A DNA stretch of 64,000 nucleotides, taken from NCBI GenBank assembly GCA_963812945.1, contig CAWEXD010000008.1:1612001-1676000 (forward strand), in the 5' to 3' direction. A program made the translations under genes and the position numbers. Positions 1 through 9,000 of the stretch are shown in pieces (positions within the stretch are counted from its first letter, which is position 1; each line of letters begins with the position of its first letter). Below the pieces are notes generated by a model, which had not been told where the DNA came from, made no database searches, and worked only from the letters and a program-made list of their open reading frames with translations. The DNA comes from DASRDR01 sp963812945 [NCBI: uncultured Candidatus Rokubacteria bacterium]. GTDB taxonomy: Bacteria; Methylomirabilota; Methylomirabilia; Rokubacteriales.

Positions 1-478
1 CGACACCGAAGGTGTCCTCACCGAGGGCCGCCACCGTGAGGCTCACACCGTCGATGGTGACCGATCCCTTGGAAATCAGCAACGGGCGAAGCGGCGCCGG
101 CACCGCCACGTCGAGTCGCGCGCCGTCGCCCTCCGGTCCGATGGCGGTCACCTCGCCCACGCCGTCGACGTGCCCCAGGACGAGATGCCCGCCGAGCCGC
201 CCGTCGAAGCGGAGCGGCCGCTCCAGGTTCACCGGGTCGCCGGCCGCGAGCCCGCCGAGCGTCGTCACGCGGAGCGTCTCCTCCGCGAGGTCGAAGCCGA
301 GCCGGCCGGGCGTCACGTCCACCACCGTGAGGCACACCCCGCTGACCGCGACGCTCTCGCCCAGCGGGAGCCGCCAGCCCGGCTCGTCCGGCACGGACAC
401 GGTCAGGCGCCGGCCGCCCCGCGCGCCCGGGTCCACTCTTCCCACGTGACCGAGTGCCTCGACGATCCCCGTGAACAT
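1..478 (-). CDS. ribE: Riboflavin synthase, alpha chain (partial, C-terminus off the window)
   Basis: Riboflavin synthase converts two molecules of 6,7-dimethyl-8-ribityllumazine into riboflavin and a pyrimidine that is recycled. The reading frame starts with ATG at 478 and gives the family N-terminus MFTGIVEALG. It continues through the first lumazine-binding barrel into the second (GGHLVLGHVDGVGEV, then GSVTIDGVSLTVAALGEDTF) and runs off the left edge after about 159 codons. The family is about 200-215 residues, so roughly 50 residues are missing. The start lies 3 nt after the ribD stop, so the two are one operon and probably translationally coupled. The frame is visible only by reading the minus strand directly. 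Confidence 0.93.
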   Translation of the reverse strand, partial: MFTGIVEALGHVGRVDPGARGGRRLTVSVPDEPGWRLPLGESVAVSGVCLTVVDVTPGRLGFDLAEETLRVTTLGGLAAGDPVNLERPLRFDGRLGGHLVLGHVDGVGEVTAIGPEGDGARLDVAVPAPLRPLLISKGSVTIDGVSLTVAALGEDTFGV

Positions 479-481
479 GGC

Positions 482-1609
482 TCAGCGCAGGACGTCGGCC
501 TCGATCAGGAGATCGTCGCCGAGCTGTCGCGTCCGGACGTCGACCAGGCCAAGAGACTCCTTCAGCGCCCGTCCGCGACCGCCGACCGGCCCCGGCGCGT
601 CCCGCCCGCCGACGAGCCGGGGCGCCAGGAAGAAGGCGACGCGATCGACGAGCGACGCCTCGGCCAGGGCCCCCCCGAGCTCGCCGCCCCCCTCCACGAG
701 CACCGCGATCACGTCGAGCGCTCGCAGCGCCGCGAGGAGCGCCCGGAGGTCCACGCGTCCGCCGTCCCCGGGCAGCTCGAGGACGCGGACCCCGAGGGCG
801 CGCAGGGCGGCGGCCGGGCCGGCCGGGGCCGGCGCGACGCACGCCAGCACCACGCGGCTCGGATCGCCCGCGCGAATGATCCGCGCCTCGGGGGGCGTGC
901 GGAGCCGGCTGTCGGCCACGACGCGGAACGGCTCCTTGGGCGGAAGCCCGGCGTGACGCACCGTGAGGCGGGGATCGTCCGCCAGCACGGTGCCGATCCC
1001 CACGAGGACGGCGTCGGCCGCGAAGCGGAGCCGGTGGGCCTCGAGCCGCGCGGCCTCGCCCGTGATCCACCGGGACTCCCCGTCCGCCGCGGCGATCTTG
1101 CCGTCGAGCGTCATGGCCGCCTTGAGCGTGACGTGCGGGCGGCCCTCCGTCACCGCGCAGAGGAACGCGCGGTTGAGAGCCCGGGCCTCGGCCTCCCGGA
1201 CGCCTGTCGTCACCGCCACGCCCGCGGCCCGGAGCCGGGCCAGCCCGCGGCCCGCGACTTCCCGGTACGGGTCCTCGCACGCCGCGACCACGCGCGCGAC
1301 CCCCGCCCGGACGAGCGCATCCGCGCACGGCGGCGTGCGGCCGACGTGAGCGCACGGCTCGAGGGTCACGTAGCAGGTGGCGCCCCTGGCGGACGCGCCG
1401 GCCGCGTCGAGCGCGATCGCCTCGGCGTGAGGTCCCCCGGCCCGGAGGTGGGCGCCCTCGCCCACGACGCGCTCGTCCTTGACCAGCACGGCCCCGACCA
1501 TCGGGTTCGGCGAGGTCCGGCCGATCCCCCGCTCGGCGAGCCGGAGGGCCCGGCCCATCCAGAGCGTGTCGCGCCCGTCCGCCGCGAGCGGGGGCGCTCC
1601 CCACCGCAC
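482..1609 (-). CDS. ribD: Bifunctional riboflavin biosynthesis deaminase/reductase RibD
   Basis: RibD deaminates the 2,5-diamino-6-ribosylamino-pyrimidinone phosphate and then reduces its ribosyl side chain, the second and third steps of riboflavin synthesis. The N-terminal cytidine-deaminase-like domain (residues about 14-155) shows the zinc ligands His61 in HAEA and Cys86 and Cys95 in PCAHVGRTPPC. The C-terminal half is the DHFR-like reductase (VTLKAAMTLDGKIA, then LVEGGGELGGAL). The 375 residues match the family. The start is GTG, 1 nt after the ftsY stop (TGA-C-GTG), and ribE follows immediately. Coupling of ribD and ribE to ftsY is a chromosomal arrangement seen in several phyla. Confidence 0.96.
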   Translation of the reverse strand: MRWGAPPLAADGRDTLWMGRALRLAERGIGRTSPNPMVGAVLVKDERVVGEGAHLRAGGPHAEAIALDAAGASARGATCYVTLEPCAHVGRTPPCADALVRAGVARVVAACEDPYREVAGRGLARLRAAGVAVTTGVREAEARALNRAFLCAVTEGRPHVTLKAAMTLDGKIAAADGESRWITGEAARLEAHRLRFAADAVLVGIGTVLADDPRLTVRHAGLPPKEPFRVVADSRLRTPPEARIIRAGDPSRVVLACVAPAPAGPAAALRALGVRVLELPGDGGRVDLRALLAALRALDVIAVLVEGGGELGGALAEASLVDRVAFFLAPRLVGGRDAPGPVGGRGRALKESLGLVDVRTRQLGDDLLIEADVLR

Positions 1610-1610
1610 G

Positions 1611-2528
1611 TCAGGCTCCGACCAGCGCGTCGACGTACGCGTCGGGATCGAACGCCGCCAGGTCCTCGGGCTTCTCGCCCGTCGCCACGAGCTTGATCGG
1701 GAGCCCGAGCTCCCGGTAGATCCGGATGACGACGCCGCCCTTGGCGGTGCCGTCGAGCTTGGTCAGCACGAGGCCGGTGAGCCCGAGCCCCTCGTGGAAG
1801 ACCCGGGCCTGCGCGATGCCGTTCTGGCCCGTGGTCGCGTCGAGGACGAGCAGGACCTCGTGGGGCGCCCCGGGGGCCTGCCGCCCGATGACGCGCTTGA
1901 CCTTGGCCAGCTCCGCCATCAGGTTCGACTTGGTGTGAAGCCGCCCGGCCGTGTCGATGATCAGGATCTCCGAGCCGCGGGCCTGCGCGGCCTTCACCGC
2001 GTCGAAGGCCACCGCCGACGTGTCCGCGCCGGGCCCCTGGCTCACGACCGGCACGCCGATCCGCTCGCCCCAGCGCTCGAGCTGCTCGATCGCCGCGGCG
2101 CGGAACGTGTCCCCCGCCCCCAGGAGGACCGAGTGACCCTCCTGCTGGAGCCGCCAGGCGAGCTTCCCGCACGTGGTCGTCTTCCCCGAGCCGTTCACGC
2201 CCACGACCAGCACGATCGCGGGCCGCGCGTCGAGCTCGAGCGGCGCGCCGGCACCGGCCAGGGTCTCGCGAAGGTGGGTCGCCAGCGCCCGCCGCGCGTC
2301 ACCGTCGGTGAGACGTCCGCGCCGCGACTCGTCCCGCACCCGCTCGATGAACCCCTCCGCGGTGTCCAGCCCGAGGTCCGCCTGGATCAGGAGCGCCTCG
2401 AGCTCCTCCACCGTCGCCGCGCCCAGCTCCTCGCCCTGGAAGATGCGCGCGAAGCCCTCCTCGAACGCGCTCCGGGTCTTGCCCAGCCCTTCCTTGAGCC
2501 GCTCGCTCAGGGCCGAAAGGAACTTCAC
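1611..2528 (-). CDS. ftsY: Signal recognition particle receptor FtsY
   Basis: FtsY is the membrane-associated GTPase that receives SRP-ribosome complexes for co-translational insertion. The protein is 305 residues: a helical N domain (about 1-95) then the G domain with G1 GVNGSGKTTTCGKL (from about residue 110), DTFRAAAIEQL, DTAGRLHTKSNL and TKLDGTAKGG. It lacks the long acidic A domain of the E. coli protein, as is common outside enterobacteria. An open frame extends far upstream, but the start is set at GTG 2528 because this overlaps the stop of the upstream RodZ-like gene in a GTGA junction and gives the usual N-terminus (M)KFLSALSERLKEGL. Confidence 0.96.
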   Translation of the reverse strand: MKFLSALSERLKEGLGKTRSAFEEGFARIFQGEELGAATVEELEALLIQADLGLDTAEGFIERVRDESRRGRLTDGDARRALATHLRETLAGAGAPLELDARPAIVLVVGVNGSGKTTTCGKLAWRLQQEGHSVLLGAGDTFRAAAIEQLERWGERIGVPVVSQGPGADTSAVAFDAVKAAQARGSEILIIDTAGRLHTKSNLMAELAKVKRVIGRQAPGAPHEVLLVLDATTGQNGIAQARVFHEGLGLTGLVLTKLDGTAKGGVVIRIYRELGLPIKLVATGEKPEDLAAFDPDAYVDALVGA

Positions 2529-3355
2529 GGTCGAGGCTCGCTCGGGATCGTCGCGTGGACGACCTGGCCGCGCTCGCCGAGCGCGGCCAGCGGGCGGCCG
2601 TCCAGCTCGAGCAGGATCCCGCCCGCGTTGCCGGTGGTGACCCGGAAGCTCTTGACGCTGCGCCACTCGCGCACCGATCCCGGCAGGAGCGTCTCCTCGG
2701 CCGTCGAGCCGCCGTCCGGCGTGACACGCACCCACGTCGTCTCGACCGCGCGAATCAGGAGGACGCGCTCGGCCGGGGCCGGCGGCGATCCGCCGGCGGG
2801 AGCGGCCGCCGGGCTCGGCGAGGCCGGAGGCGGCGTCGTCGCGGCCGGAGTCGGGGGCGCGGCCGGCGGAGTCGAGGTCGTCGCCGTGACTCGCGGCGCC
2901 GAGGGATCCGGAGGGCCCGGCGCCCTCTGCTCCGCCGGGACCGTCGCCCCCCGGCTCGCGACCGCGTCCGGCTGCCGCCGCCCGAGCGACAGAATCGCCA
3001 CCGCTCCGAGCACCGCCACGACCAACGAGCCCACCACGACGCGCCGCCAGCGGCGCCCGCCGGGCACGGCCCGGTGGGCCGCCGGCGCGGGCCGGACGGT
3101 CAGCGGCGGATCGGGAACCGCCTGCGCGTCGTAGAGGCGGAGCGCCCGCGCCCGGTCGGCGCCGACTTGCTCGCAGTAGGCGCGGATGAAGCCACGGACG
3201 TAGACCGGGGCCGGCAGCTCCGCGTGCTGGTCCGCTTCGAGGGCCTCGACGAACCGGGGCACGACCCGGCTCCCGGTCGAGACGGCCCCCACCGAGAGAC
3301 CCGAGCGCTGGCGGCACTGCTGTAGGTACCGGCCGACGGTGAGCTCGGTGCTCAT
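2525..3355 (-). CDS. RodZ-like membrane protein with N-terminal HTH and C-terminal DUF4115 domain
   Basis: The protein (276 residues) has an N-terminal Cro/C1-type helix-turn-helix of the RodZ/HTH_25 kind (about residues 5-75, TVGRYLQQCRQRSGLSVGAV, then VYVRGFIRAYCEQVG). A single transmembrane helix follows at about 105-125 (VVVGSLVVAVLGAVAIL). A Pro/Ala/Thr-rich linker then leads to a C-terminal DUF4115-like beta domain (from about 195, LLIRAVETTWVRV). RodZ links the cytoskeleton to cell shape; function here is inferred from architecture. It is the first gene of the ftsY-ribD-ribE operon, with a 4-nt overlap to ftsY. A possible extended -10 (TGCTAGACT) sits 18 nt before the ATG and there is no obvious Shine-Dalgarno sequence. 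Confidence 0.85.
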   Translation of the reverse strand: MSTELTVGRYLQQCRQRSGLSVGAVSTGSRVVPRFVEALEADQHAELPAPVYVRGFIRAYCEQVGADRARALRLYDAQAVPDPPLTVRPAPAAHRAVPGGRRWRRVVVGSLVVAVLGAVAILSLGRRQPDAVASRGATVPAEQRAPGPPDPSAPRVTATTSTPPAAPPTPAATTPPPASPSPAAAPAGGSPPAPAERVLLIRAVETTWVRVTPDGGSTAEETLLPGSVREWRSVKSFRVTTGNAGGILLELDGRPLAALGERGQVVHATIPSEPRP

Positions 3356-3362
3356 GAGTGTG

Positions 3363-3383
3363 TTTCGGCTGATAGTCTAGCAC
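3363..3383 (-). promoter_or_regulatory. Candidate extended -10 promoter of the rodZ-like/ftsY/rib operon
   Basis: The minus strand reads CCGTGTGCTAGACTATCA, an extended -10 (TG-C-TAGACT) about 18 nt before the ATG at 3355. The same CGTGTG(G/C)TAG(G/A)CT core precedes glyS and the sensor-kinase uORF in this window. No convincing -35 is seen. Confidence 0.4.
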
Positions 3384-3471
3384 ACGGGTCGATGCCGAAC
3401 GCACGATGGCTACAGGGAAAACTGACGGATCGGCAGCCGGCCCCCCTCACAGGCGGGACTCGAGCGGAACG

Positions 3472-3792
3472 CTAGCTGGACGAGCCTCCCTGCATGACGG
3501 TGGGACCCGTGGGGACGGAGTGCGGCCCGGCCGGCTCGACCGTGACCGCGAAGCGCTCCGGATGCTGACGCTCCACCCGGACCGTCAGGGCCGCGTGGCC
3601 GATGGCGTCCACCTGGAACACGCCGGCCGGAGCCCACGCCGACTCCCCGACGACCCAGAGCTGGTACTGCTGCCCGGCCGGCAGCATCGGCAGATGATGG
3701 ACGACCATGAAGCCCTCGCGTTTCGACGGGCTCCACGCGACCCAGCCCTCGGCGCGCGCGGCCTCGCCCAGGCCCCGGAGCGTCGTGGGGGA
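3472..3792 (-). pseudogene. C-terminal remnant of an anti-sigma-K factor (RskA domain)
   Basis: The minus-strand frame ends at 3472 and carries about 85 residues typical of the extracytoplasmic RskA domain: WVAWSPSKREGFMVVHHLPM, then LPAGQQYQLWVVGESAWAPA and FAVTVEPAGP near the end. The zinc-binding N-terminal anti-sigma domain and the transmembrane helix of a complete RskA (about 240 residues) are absent. Upstream of about 3792 the similarity stops and the sequence becomes the tail of an unrelated gene on the other strand. No ECF sigma gene is nearby. I read it as a truncated, non-functional relic; an ATG at 3915 gives an open frame, but its first part is an antisense shadow. Confidence 0.7.
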
Positions 3793-4060
3793 CGTCCTCG
3801 CCATCCAGATTCCGCCCAACGGCGGCGTGCTCAACACGGCGGGCCGGCTCGGCCTCGACGCCGACGACCTCGCCGCATTCGACATCGGCTTCGACAACGA
3901 GGCCCTGGCCGCCATCCTACGAGTCGGGAGCGAGTCCTCCCGGCTCTACTTCATCGACCTGGCGTCCGGTGACGCCACGGACCTCGGCCAGATCGGCAAG
4001 GGCGAGCAGATCGTGGGTCTAGCGATCCAGGCCGGGCCTGTCTGCACCCCGTCCAAGTAG
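3793..4060 (+). pseudogene. C-terminal remnant of a DUF4394-domain protein
   Basis: The plus-strand frame ending at the TAG at 4058-4060 reads GDVLAIQIPPNGGVLNTAGR, then LGLDADDLAAFDIGFDNEAL, and closes with a repeat-like YFIDLASGDATDLGQIGKGE. This is the pattern of the last beta-propeller-like repeats of DUF4394 proteins, which are secreted and several hundred residues long. Only about 90 residues remain. Its 5' side abuts the RskA remnant head to head at about 3792. DUF4394 genes and ECF sigma/RskA pairs are often neighbours, so both may derive from one lost locus through inversion or deletion. Function of intact DUF4394 proteins is unknown. Confidence 0.65.
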
Positions 4061-4127
4061 GAAACGCCTCCGGACCCAACACAGGGGCGGACCACCGCAA
4101 GACGCCTGGCTGCCGGCAAGCCGGAAG

Positions 4128-4200
4128 CCGTCAGCCCAGGTTGACGGAGACGATCCGCGAGAGGCCGGGCTCCTCCATGGTGACGTCGTAGAGCACGTCG
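4128..4200 (-). repeat. Displaced copy of the smc 3' end (73 bp, direct repeat of 6017-6089)
   Basis: Positions 4128-4200 match 6017-6089 with three mismatches by hand count and no gaps. The copy still encodes the last residues of SMC (DVLYDVTMEEPGLSRIVSVN, then LG and TGA at 4133-4131), with Asp in place of the usual Gly of LYGVTMEEPG. The two copies bracket 1.8 kb holding a membrane-protein gene. The arrangement resembles attachment-site duplication after integration into a gene's 3' end. Confidence 0.9.
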
Positions 4201-4253
4201 CCGGCACGGCGCCGGGGGCACGGATCGGCGCTGCCGGCGCCGGCGAGCTGCTC

Positions 4254-5678
4254 CTACGGAGCGCCGATGTGGCGGTAGGTGTGTGCGACGACGCCGCCGG
4301 TCAGGACGAGCACGTTGAGGGCGACGAGGTAGGCATAGACGAGGCCGACCAGCACCCAGTCGGGCACGCGCACTCCCACGGCCCGAATCGCCTGCCACGG
4401 AGCAGCAAGCCCGATCGCGGCGAGGAGCGACAGGAACGGCAGCTGGTTCCAGAAGTAGCGCACCTGGAGCCAGCGATAGCGGTAGCCGGGGCCGACGTAG
4501 GTCGCGAGGAAGAGCGCACACCCGGCGGCGAGCAGCAGGAAGGCGACCGGCCGCACGGCGCGCCAGGGGCTCCGGACGAACAGGGAGAGCACGAGGCCGG
4601 CGGCCACTACGCGCACCGGCCACCACGTGAGCCCGGGGTACCCGAAGTCGCGGAAGTTTATGACGCCGTACGCGACCATCAGGCCGTTGGCCACCATCTC
4701 GGCGAAGTCGCCCGTGTAGTACTGCAGCAGGCCGGCCGACGGCGGGTTTTGCCCACTCGCGATGAGACGCGCGAGGTTCTGCTCCAGCACGGTGACAGCG
4801 AACGGGTCGCCCCACTCGGCGAGATTCCGAGCCACTACGGCCGCTGGCAGCAGGAGCGACACCACGGCCGCGGCGAGCCAGGCGCGAGCGCGGGGCGAGG
4901 CCAGCGCGCAGACGACAAGGTCGCGGCGCACGCCGGCAGCGAAGGCGACGAGGCCGAAGAGGTAGATACCCGAAAGCTTGGTCGAGGCGGCCAGGGCGGC
5001 CAGGACGGCGGCCCGGGCGAGCAGGACGGGCTCGGCCGTCCGCGCCGAGACGAGCACGAGGTACGTCGAACCCACCACGAGCAGGTTCACGAGGGCGTCG
5101 TTGTTCAGCATAGTCGAGATCGCGACGTGGCTCGGCAACAGCGCCGCCGCCGTCCCCCCCACCGCCGGGATCAGGCCGCTGGCGGGCGCTGCCTCGCGGA
5201 GGATGGCGAACGTCAGGAGGATGGTGCCAACCGTGAACGCGGTGGAGAGCAGTCGCAGGAGGTGGTACGACCACTCCGTGCAGGTCCAGGCGCCCAGACG
5301 CTCCGTGCCCGCGTGCCGCCGGAAGTTGTAGTCGGACGAGCGCAAGAACCCGGGGTTCCGCGCCGCCGGCGGCAGCCGCGCGGGGTCGAGCCGGCAGCCC
5401 GTCGCTACGCGGATCACCCCCTTCCACGCCGCCTGCGCCAGGTAGTAGAGCGGGGCCTGGTGGCCCTGCCACAGCCGGTCTTCCGCAGCGGGCAGCCGCC
5501 GCTCCTCCGCCACCACGAGCACGTACTGGAAGTGAGCGAACTCGTCCGGGGACTCGCCGATCGGCGTGAGCGCGTTGTAGGCGAGGGCCAACGTGACGTA
5601 GGTGAGGCAGACGAGCGCGACGAGGCGGCGGCCTCCCCATGGCACCGGCCCTCTGTCCCGACCGTCGCGTTCGAGCAT
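4254..5678 (-). CDS. Polytopic membrane protein, GT39/DUF2142-like putative glycosyltransferase
   Basis: The product is about 474 residues with roughly 10 hydrophobic segments. After the first membrane helix comes a loop with NALTPIGESPDEFAHFQY, the acidic DE-x-H motif typical of lipid-linked-sugar glycosyltransferases of the GT39/DUF2142 type (GT-C fold). A long external loop (about 65-125) and further helices follow. It would transfer a sugar from a polyprenyl-phosphate donor on the outer face of the membrane; the substrate cannot be told. ATG at 5678 shares its A with the stop of the upstream frame (TGATG), so I prefer it to GTG 5681. It lies between the two smc 3'-end copies and may have arrived horizontally. 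Confidence 0.75.
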   Translation of the reverse strand: MLERDGRDRGPVPWGGRRLVALVCLTYVTLALAYNALTPIGESPDEFAHFQYVLVVAEERRLPAAEDRLWQGHQAPLYYLAQAAWKGVIRVATGCRLDPARLPPAARNPGFLRSSDYNFRRHAGTERLGAWTCTEWSYHLLRLLSTAFTVGTILLTFAILREAAPASGLIPAVGGTAAALLPSHVAISTMLNNDALVNLLVVGSTYLVLVSARTAEPVLLARAAVLAALAASTKLSGIYLFGLVAFAAGVRRDLVVCALASPRARAWLAAAVVSLLLPAAVVARNLAEWGDPFAVTVLEQNLARLIASGQNPPSAGLLQYYTGDFAEMVANGLMVAYGVINFRDFGYPGLTWWPVRVVAAGLVLSLFVRSPWRAVRPVAFLLLAAGCALFLATYVGPGYRYRWLQVRYFWNQLPFLSLLAAIGLAAPWQAIRAVGVRVPDWVLVGLVYAYLVALNVLVLTGGVVAHTYRHIGAP

Positions 5679-5962
5679 CACGCCGACAGGATCCGGTCGG
5701 GCGCGATCTCGGCGAGCAGCGGGATCATCGTGTACTTGCCGATGTCGACGGTGTGATGGATGGCGTGCGACCGAGGCCCGATGGCGTGACGCTGGCGCAA
5801 CCCGCTCAGGATGGTCATCACGCCACCGGCAGCACGCCTGATCCAGCCGAGCAGCCGGTGGCCTACGGAACCGGCATCCGCCATCACAGTACGCTGTTTC
5901 CCGCGCGGCCAGTTACGCCATCGTCGAGAGATGACCGCCTCGGCGCCTACGCATTCGCGCAA
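5678..5962 (-). pseudogene. Short frame coupled to the membrane protein; probable 3' tail of a lost gene
   Basis: The frame ends in TGA (5680-5678), overlapping the ATG of the GT39/DUF2142-like gene, the junction expected for a genuine upstream cistron. The predicted C-terminus (AIGPRSHAIHHTVDIGKYTM, then IPLLAEIAPDRILSA) looks protein-like, while the first 20-30 codons do not. No family is recognised. It is most simply the last 50-70 codons of a larger gene cut at the boundary with smc. A complete small gene starting at an internal ATG is the alternative. Confidence 0.35.
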
Positions 5963-6019
5963 CGGCTACGCGGCTGCGGCGCGCTGCGCCAGCGCGCCGA
6001 CGGGGAGCCCGCGGCACCG

Positions 6020-9000
6020 TCAGCCGAGGTTGACGGAGACGATCCGCGAGAGCCCGGGCTCCTCCATGGTGACGCCGTAGAGCACGTCGGCCGCCTCCAT
6101 GGTCTTCCGGTTGTGGGTGATCACCACGAACTGCGTCTGGCCCGCCAGCTCCCGGAGGACCCGCGTGAACCGATGGATGTTCGCGTCGTCGAGCGGCGCG
6201 TCCACCTCGTCGAGGAGACAGAAGGGGCTCGGCCGGAAGTAGAAGATCGCGAAGAGGAGGGCCAGCCCCGTCAGGGCCTTCTCGCCCCCCGAGAGGAGCG
6301 AGATCGCCTGGAGGCGCTTTCCGCGCGGCTGGGCGACCATCTCGATGCCCGTGTCGAGCGGGTCGCCTCCCTCGGGCGCCTCGACCAGACGCAGCTCCGC
6401 GCGCCCGCCTTCGAAGAGGCGCGTGAAGAGGTCCTGGAAGTTCCGGTTGATGGCCTCGAACGCCGCCAGGAACCGCTCCTGCGCGGTCCGCGTCATGCCG
6501 CGGAGGGCCTTGTCCAGGTCGCGAATCGACGCCGACAGGTCGTCGTGCTGGGCCTGGAGGAAGCCGAGCCGCTCGTCCAGCTCGCGGTACTCGTCGTCCG
6601 CGATGAGGTTGACCGGCTCGAGCGCGCTGATCCGATGCCCGACGACGTCGAGGCGGGCGCGCGCCTCTTCGAGATCGCGCGCCGGGTCGTGCGCCTCGCG
6701 GAGGGCTTGCGCGTCCACCTCGAAGCGGCGCCGCGCGTCGGCCTCGAGATCCTGGCGCCGGACGCGCATCTCCGCCAGCCGGATGGTGTGCTCCTGGACG
6801 ACGCGCGTCGCCCGGTGGAGCTCGGCCTCGGCGCCGCGAAGATCGTCGCCCGCCCGGGTCACCGCGTCCATCCGCTCGCGCAGGGCCTCGGTCGCGAGCC
6901 GGGCCGCGCTCTCCGCCTGGTCCCGCTCGCCGCGCACGACCTCCGCCCGCGCGTCGAGGCGCTCCCGCTCGCCCCGGCCTTCCTCGAGCCGGGCCCGGAG
7001 CGCGACCAGCCGCTCCTCGCCCGAGCCGATGCGCTCCTGGGCCTCCCCGTCGTCGACCTGGTTCCGCGCGAGGTCGGACTCGATCGAGTCCATGCGCCCC
7101 GCCAGGGCCGCCAGGTCGACCTGCGCGTCCAGGAACGCCTGGGCGCGCTGCGCCTCCGCGTCGGAGTCGGCCTCGATCCGGCCGAGGAGCGCGGTGATCG
7201 CCGACGCCACGCGCGCCCCGGCCGCCTCGACCTCGCCGAGCGCCGCCCGGTGAGTCCGGGCCTCGGCCTCGACCGCCTCGGCCTCCCCGCGGAGCTGGGC
7301 GAGCTCGGCCCGGCACGCCTCCCAGTGCAGACCCACCCGCTCGGCCTCGCGGACGATCTGCTCGAGGTCCTTCGACGCGGTCAGCCGATCGGCCTCGGCG
7401 CTCTCCCGCGCGGTGGCACGGGCGCGCTGGCTCTCGTCGAGCGACAGCACGCGCGCCTCCGCCTGGCGCACGCGCTCCTGGGTCTCCCCGAGCTCGCGCT
7501 CCAGGCGCCCGAGCTCCTGGCCGAGGTCGCGGATCGCCCGCTTCCGGGCGAGGAGCGACGCGTCGCCGCTCGACGCCGCACGCCCGCCGCCGAGCGCGCC
7601 CGGCGGGCCGAGCAGCTCGCCCCCCACCGTGACGAAGCTCGCGCCGTGGCCGTTCTGCGCGTACAGGCGCTCCGCCGCGCCGAGGTCCCGGACCACGACG
7701 ACGGACCCGAGCAGGTTGGCGACCAGCCCGGGATGGCCCGACGCGACGAGGGCGTTCGCCAGCCCGACGACTCCGGGGTCCCGGCCGACGTGCGCCTCGG
7801 GGCCCCCGTTGAGCCAGTCGAGCGGGAGGAACGTGGCCTGGCCGCCCCCGGATCGGCCGAGGTAGCCGAGCGCCGTCTTCGCGGTCTCGAACGTCTCCAT
7901 GACCACCCATTGGAGGCGCTCGCCCAAAGCCGCCTCGACGGCGCGCTCGAGCTCCCGGGGCACCTCCAGGAGATCCGCCACGGTGCCCACGACACCCCGG
8001 AGACGCGCCTCCCCCGCCGCCTGGAACACGGCCTGGACGCCTTGGCCGTAGCCGGCGCGCTGCGCCTCCAGCTCCTCGAGGGCGGCCAGGCTCGACCGTC
8101 GCGCGGCGATGGTCACGCGGCACGCCTCGGCGGCCTCCCCCGCCTGGATGCGCTCGGCCGCCGCCGCCCCGGCGTCCGTGGCCAGGTCCCGGAGCTCCAC
8201 CTCGAGCGTGGCGACGCGCGCGGCCGCCGCCCCCACGCGCGTGCTGGCGACGCCGCGCGCCGCCTCGATCCGCTCGCGCTCGGCGTCCGCCTCCGCCCGC
8301 TCCGCGCGGAGCCGGTCGAGCCGGCGACCGAGCTGCTCGCGGCGCTCGTCGAGCCCCCCGAGGATCTGCCCGAGCTCGGTTCGGCGCCCCGCGACGGCGA
8401 TCTGCTCCCCGCGCTGCGCCTCGGCCGCCTCGCGGCCCTGCCGAAGCCGCCCCCGGAGCTCCTCGATCGCCGCCTCCTCGGTCGCGGCCCGGGCCTGGAG
8501 CGCCGCGAACTCGGCTCGGATCGCCTCGAGGAGCGTGCCCTTCGCGCGGCGCTCCTCCGCGAGGGTCTTCAGCCGGAGGGACAGCGTCTCGGCCTCGTCG
8601 CGAAGCCGCGCGACCTCGGCGCCGAGGTCGCGCTCGACCAGCCGGAGCTGCTCGGCCCGGCCCACGCAGCCCTCGAGCTCCAGCTCCGCCCGCTGGAGCG
8701 CATGGCGGGACTCGGCCGCCCGCTGCTCGGTGCCCATGACGTCGGCCCGCGCCAGCTCGAGCGCTGCGCCGAGGGCCGCGACGCGCGTCTGACCCGTGTC
8801 GACCCGGCTCCGCTCGGCCGCCTCCTCGCTGCCCGAGGGCGGATTCCTCGCCGGCCAGGTCGGCGTGCTCCGCGGCCAGGAGGGCCACCTCGAGCGCCCG
8901 CCGCTCGGCCTGGAGCGCCTTGTGCTGCTGCGCCTTCTTCGCCTGCCGCTCGAGGGACGCGAGCTGCCGCTTCACCTCGTCCATGACGTCCCGGACGCGC

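Noticed and set aside
1611-3404. FtsY with a long N-terminal extension
   Set aside because: The extension is an off-frame reading of the RodZ-like gene; the GTGA junction at 2528 is decisive.
5639-8986. Very long plus-strand open frame (about 1,100 codons) opposite smc
   Set aside because: Composition is Arg/Leu/Pro-rich without domains; it is an antisense shadow of the smc coiled coil caused by high GC and codon bias.
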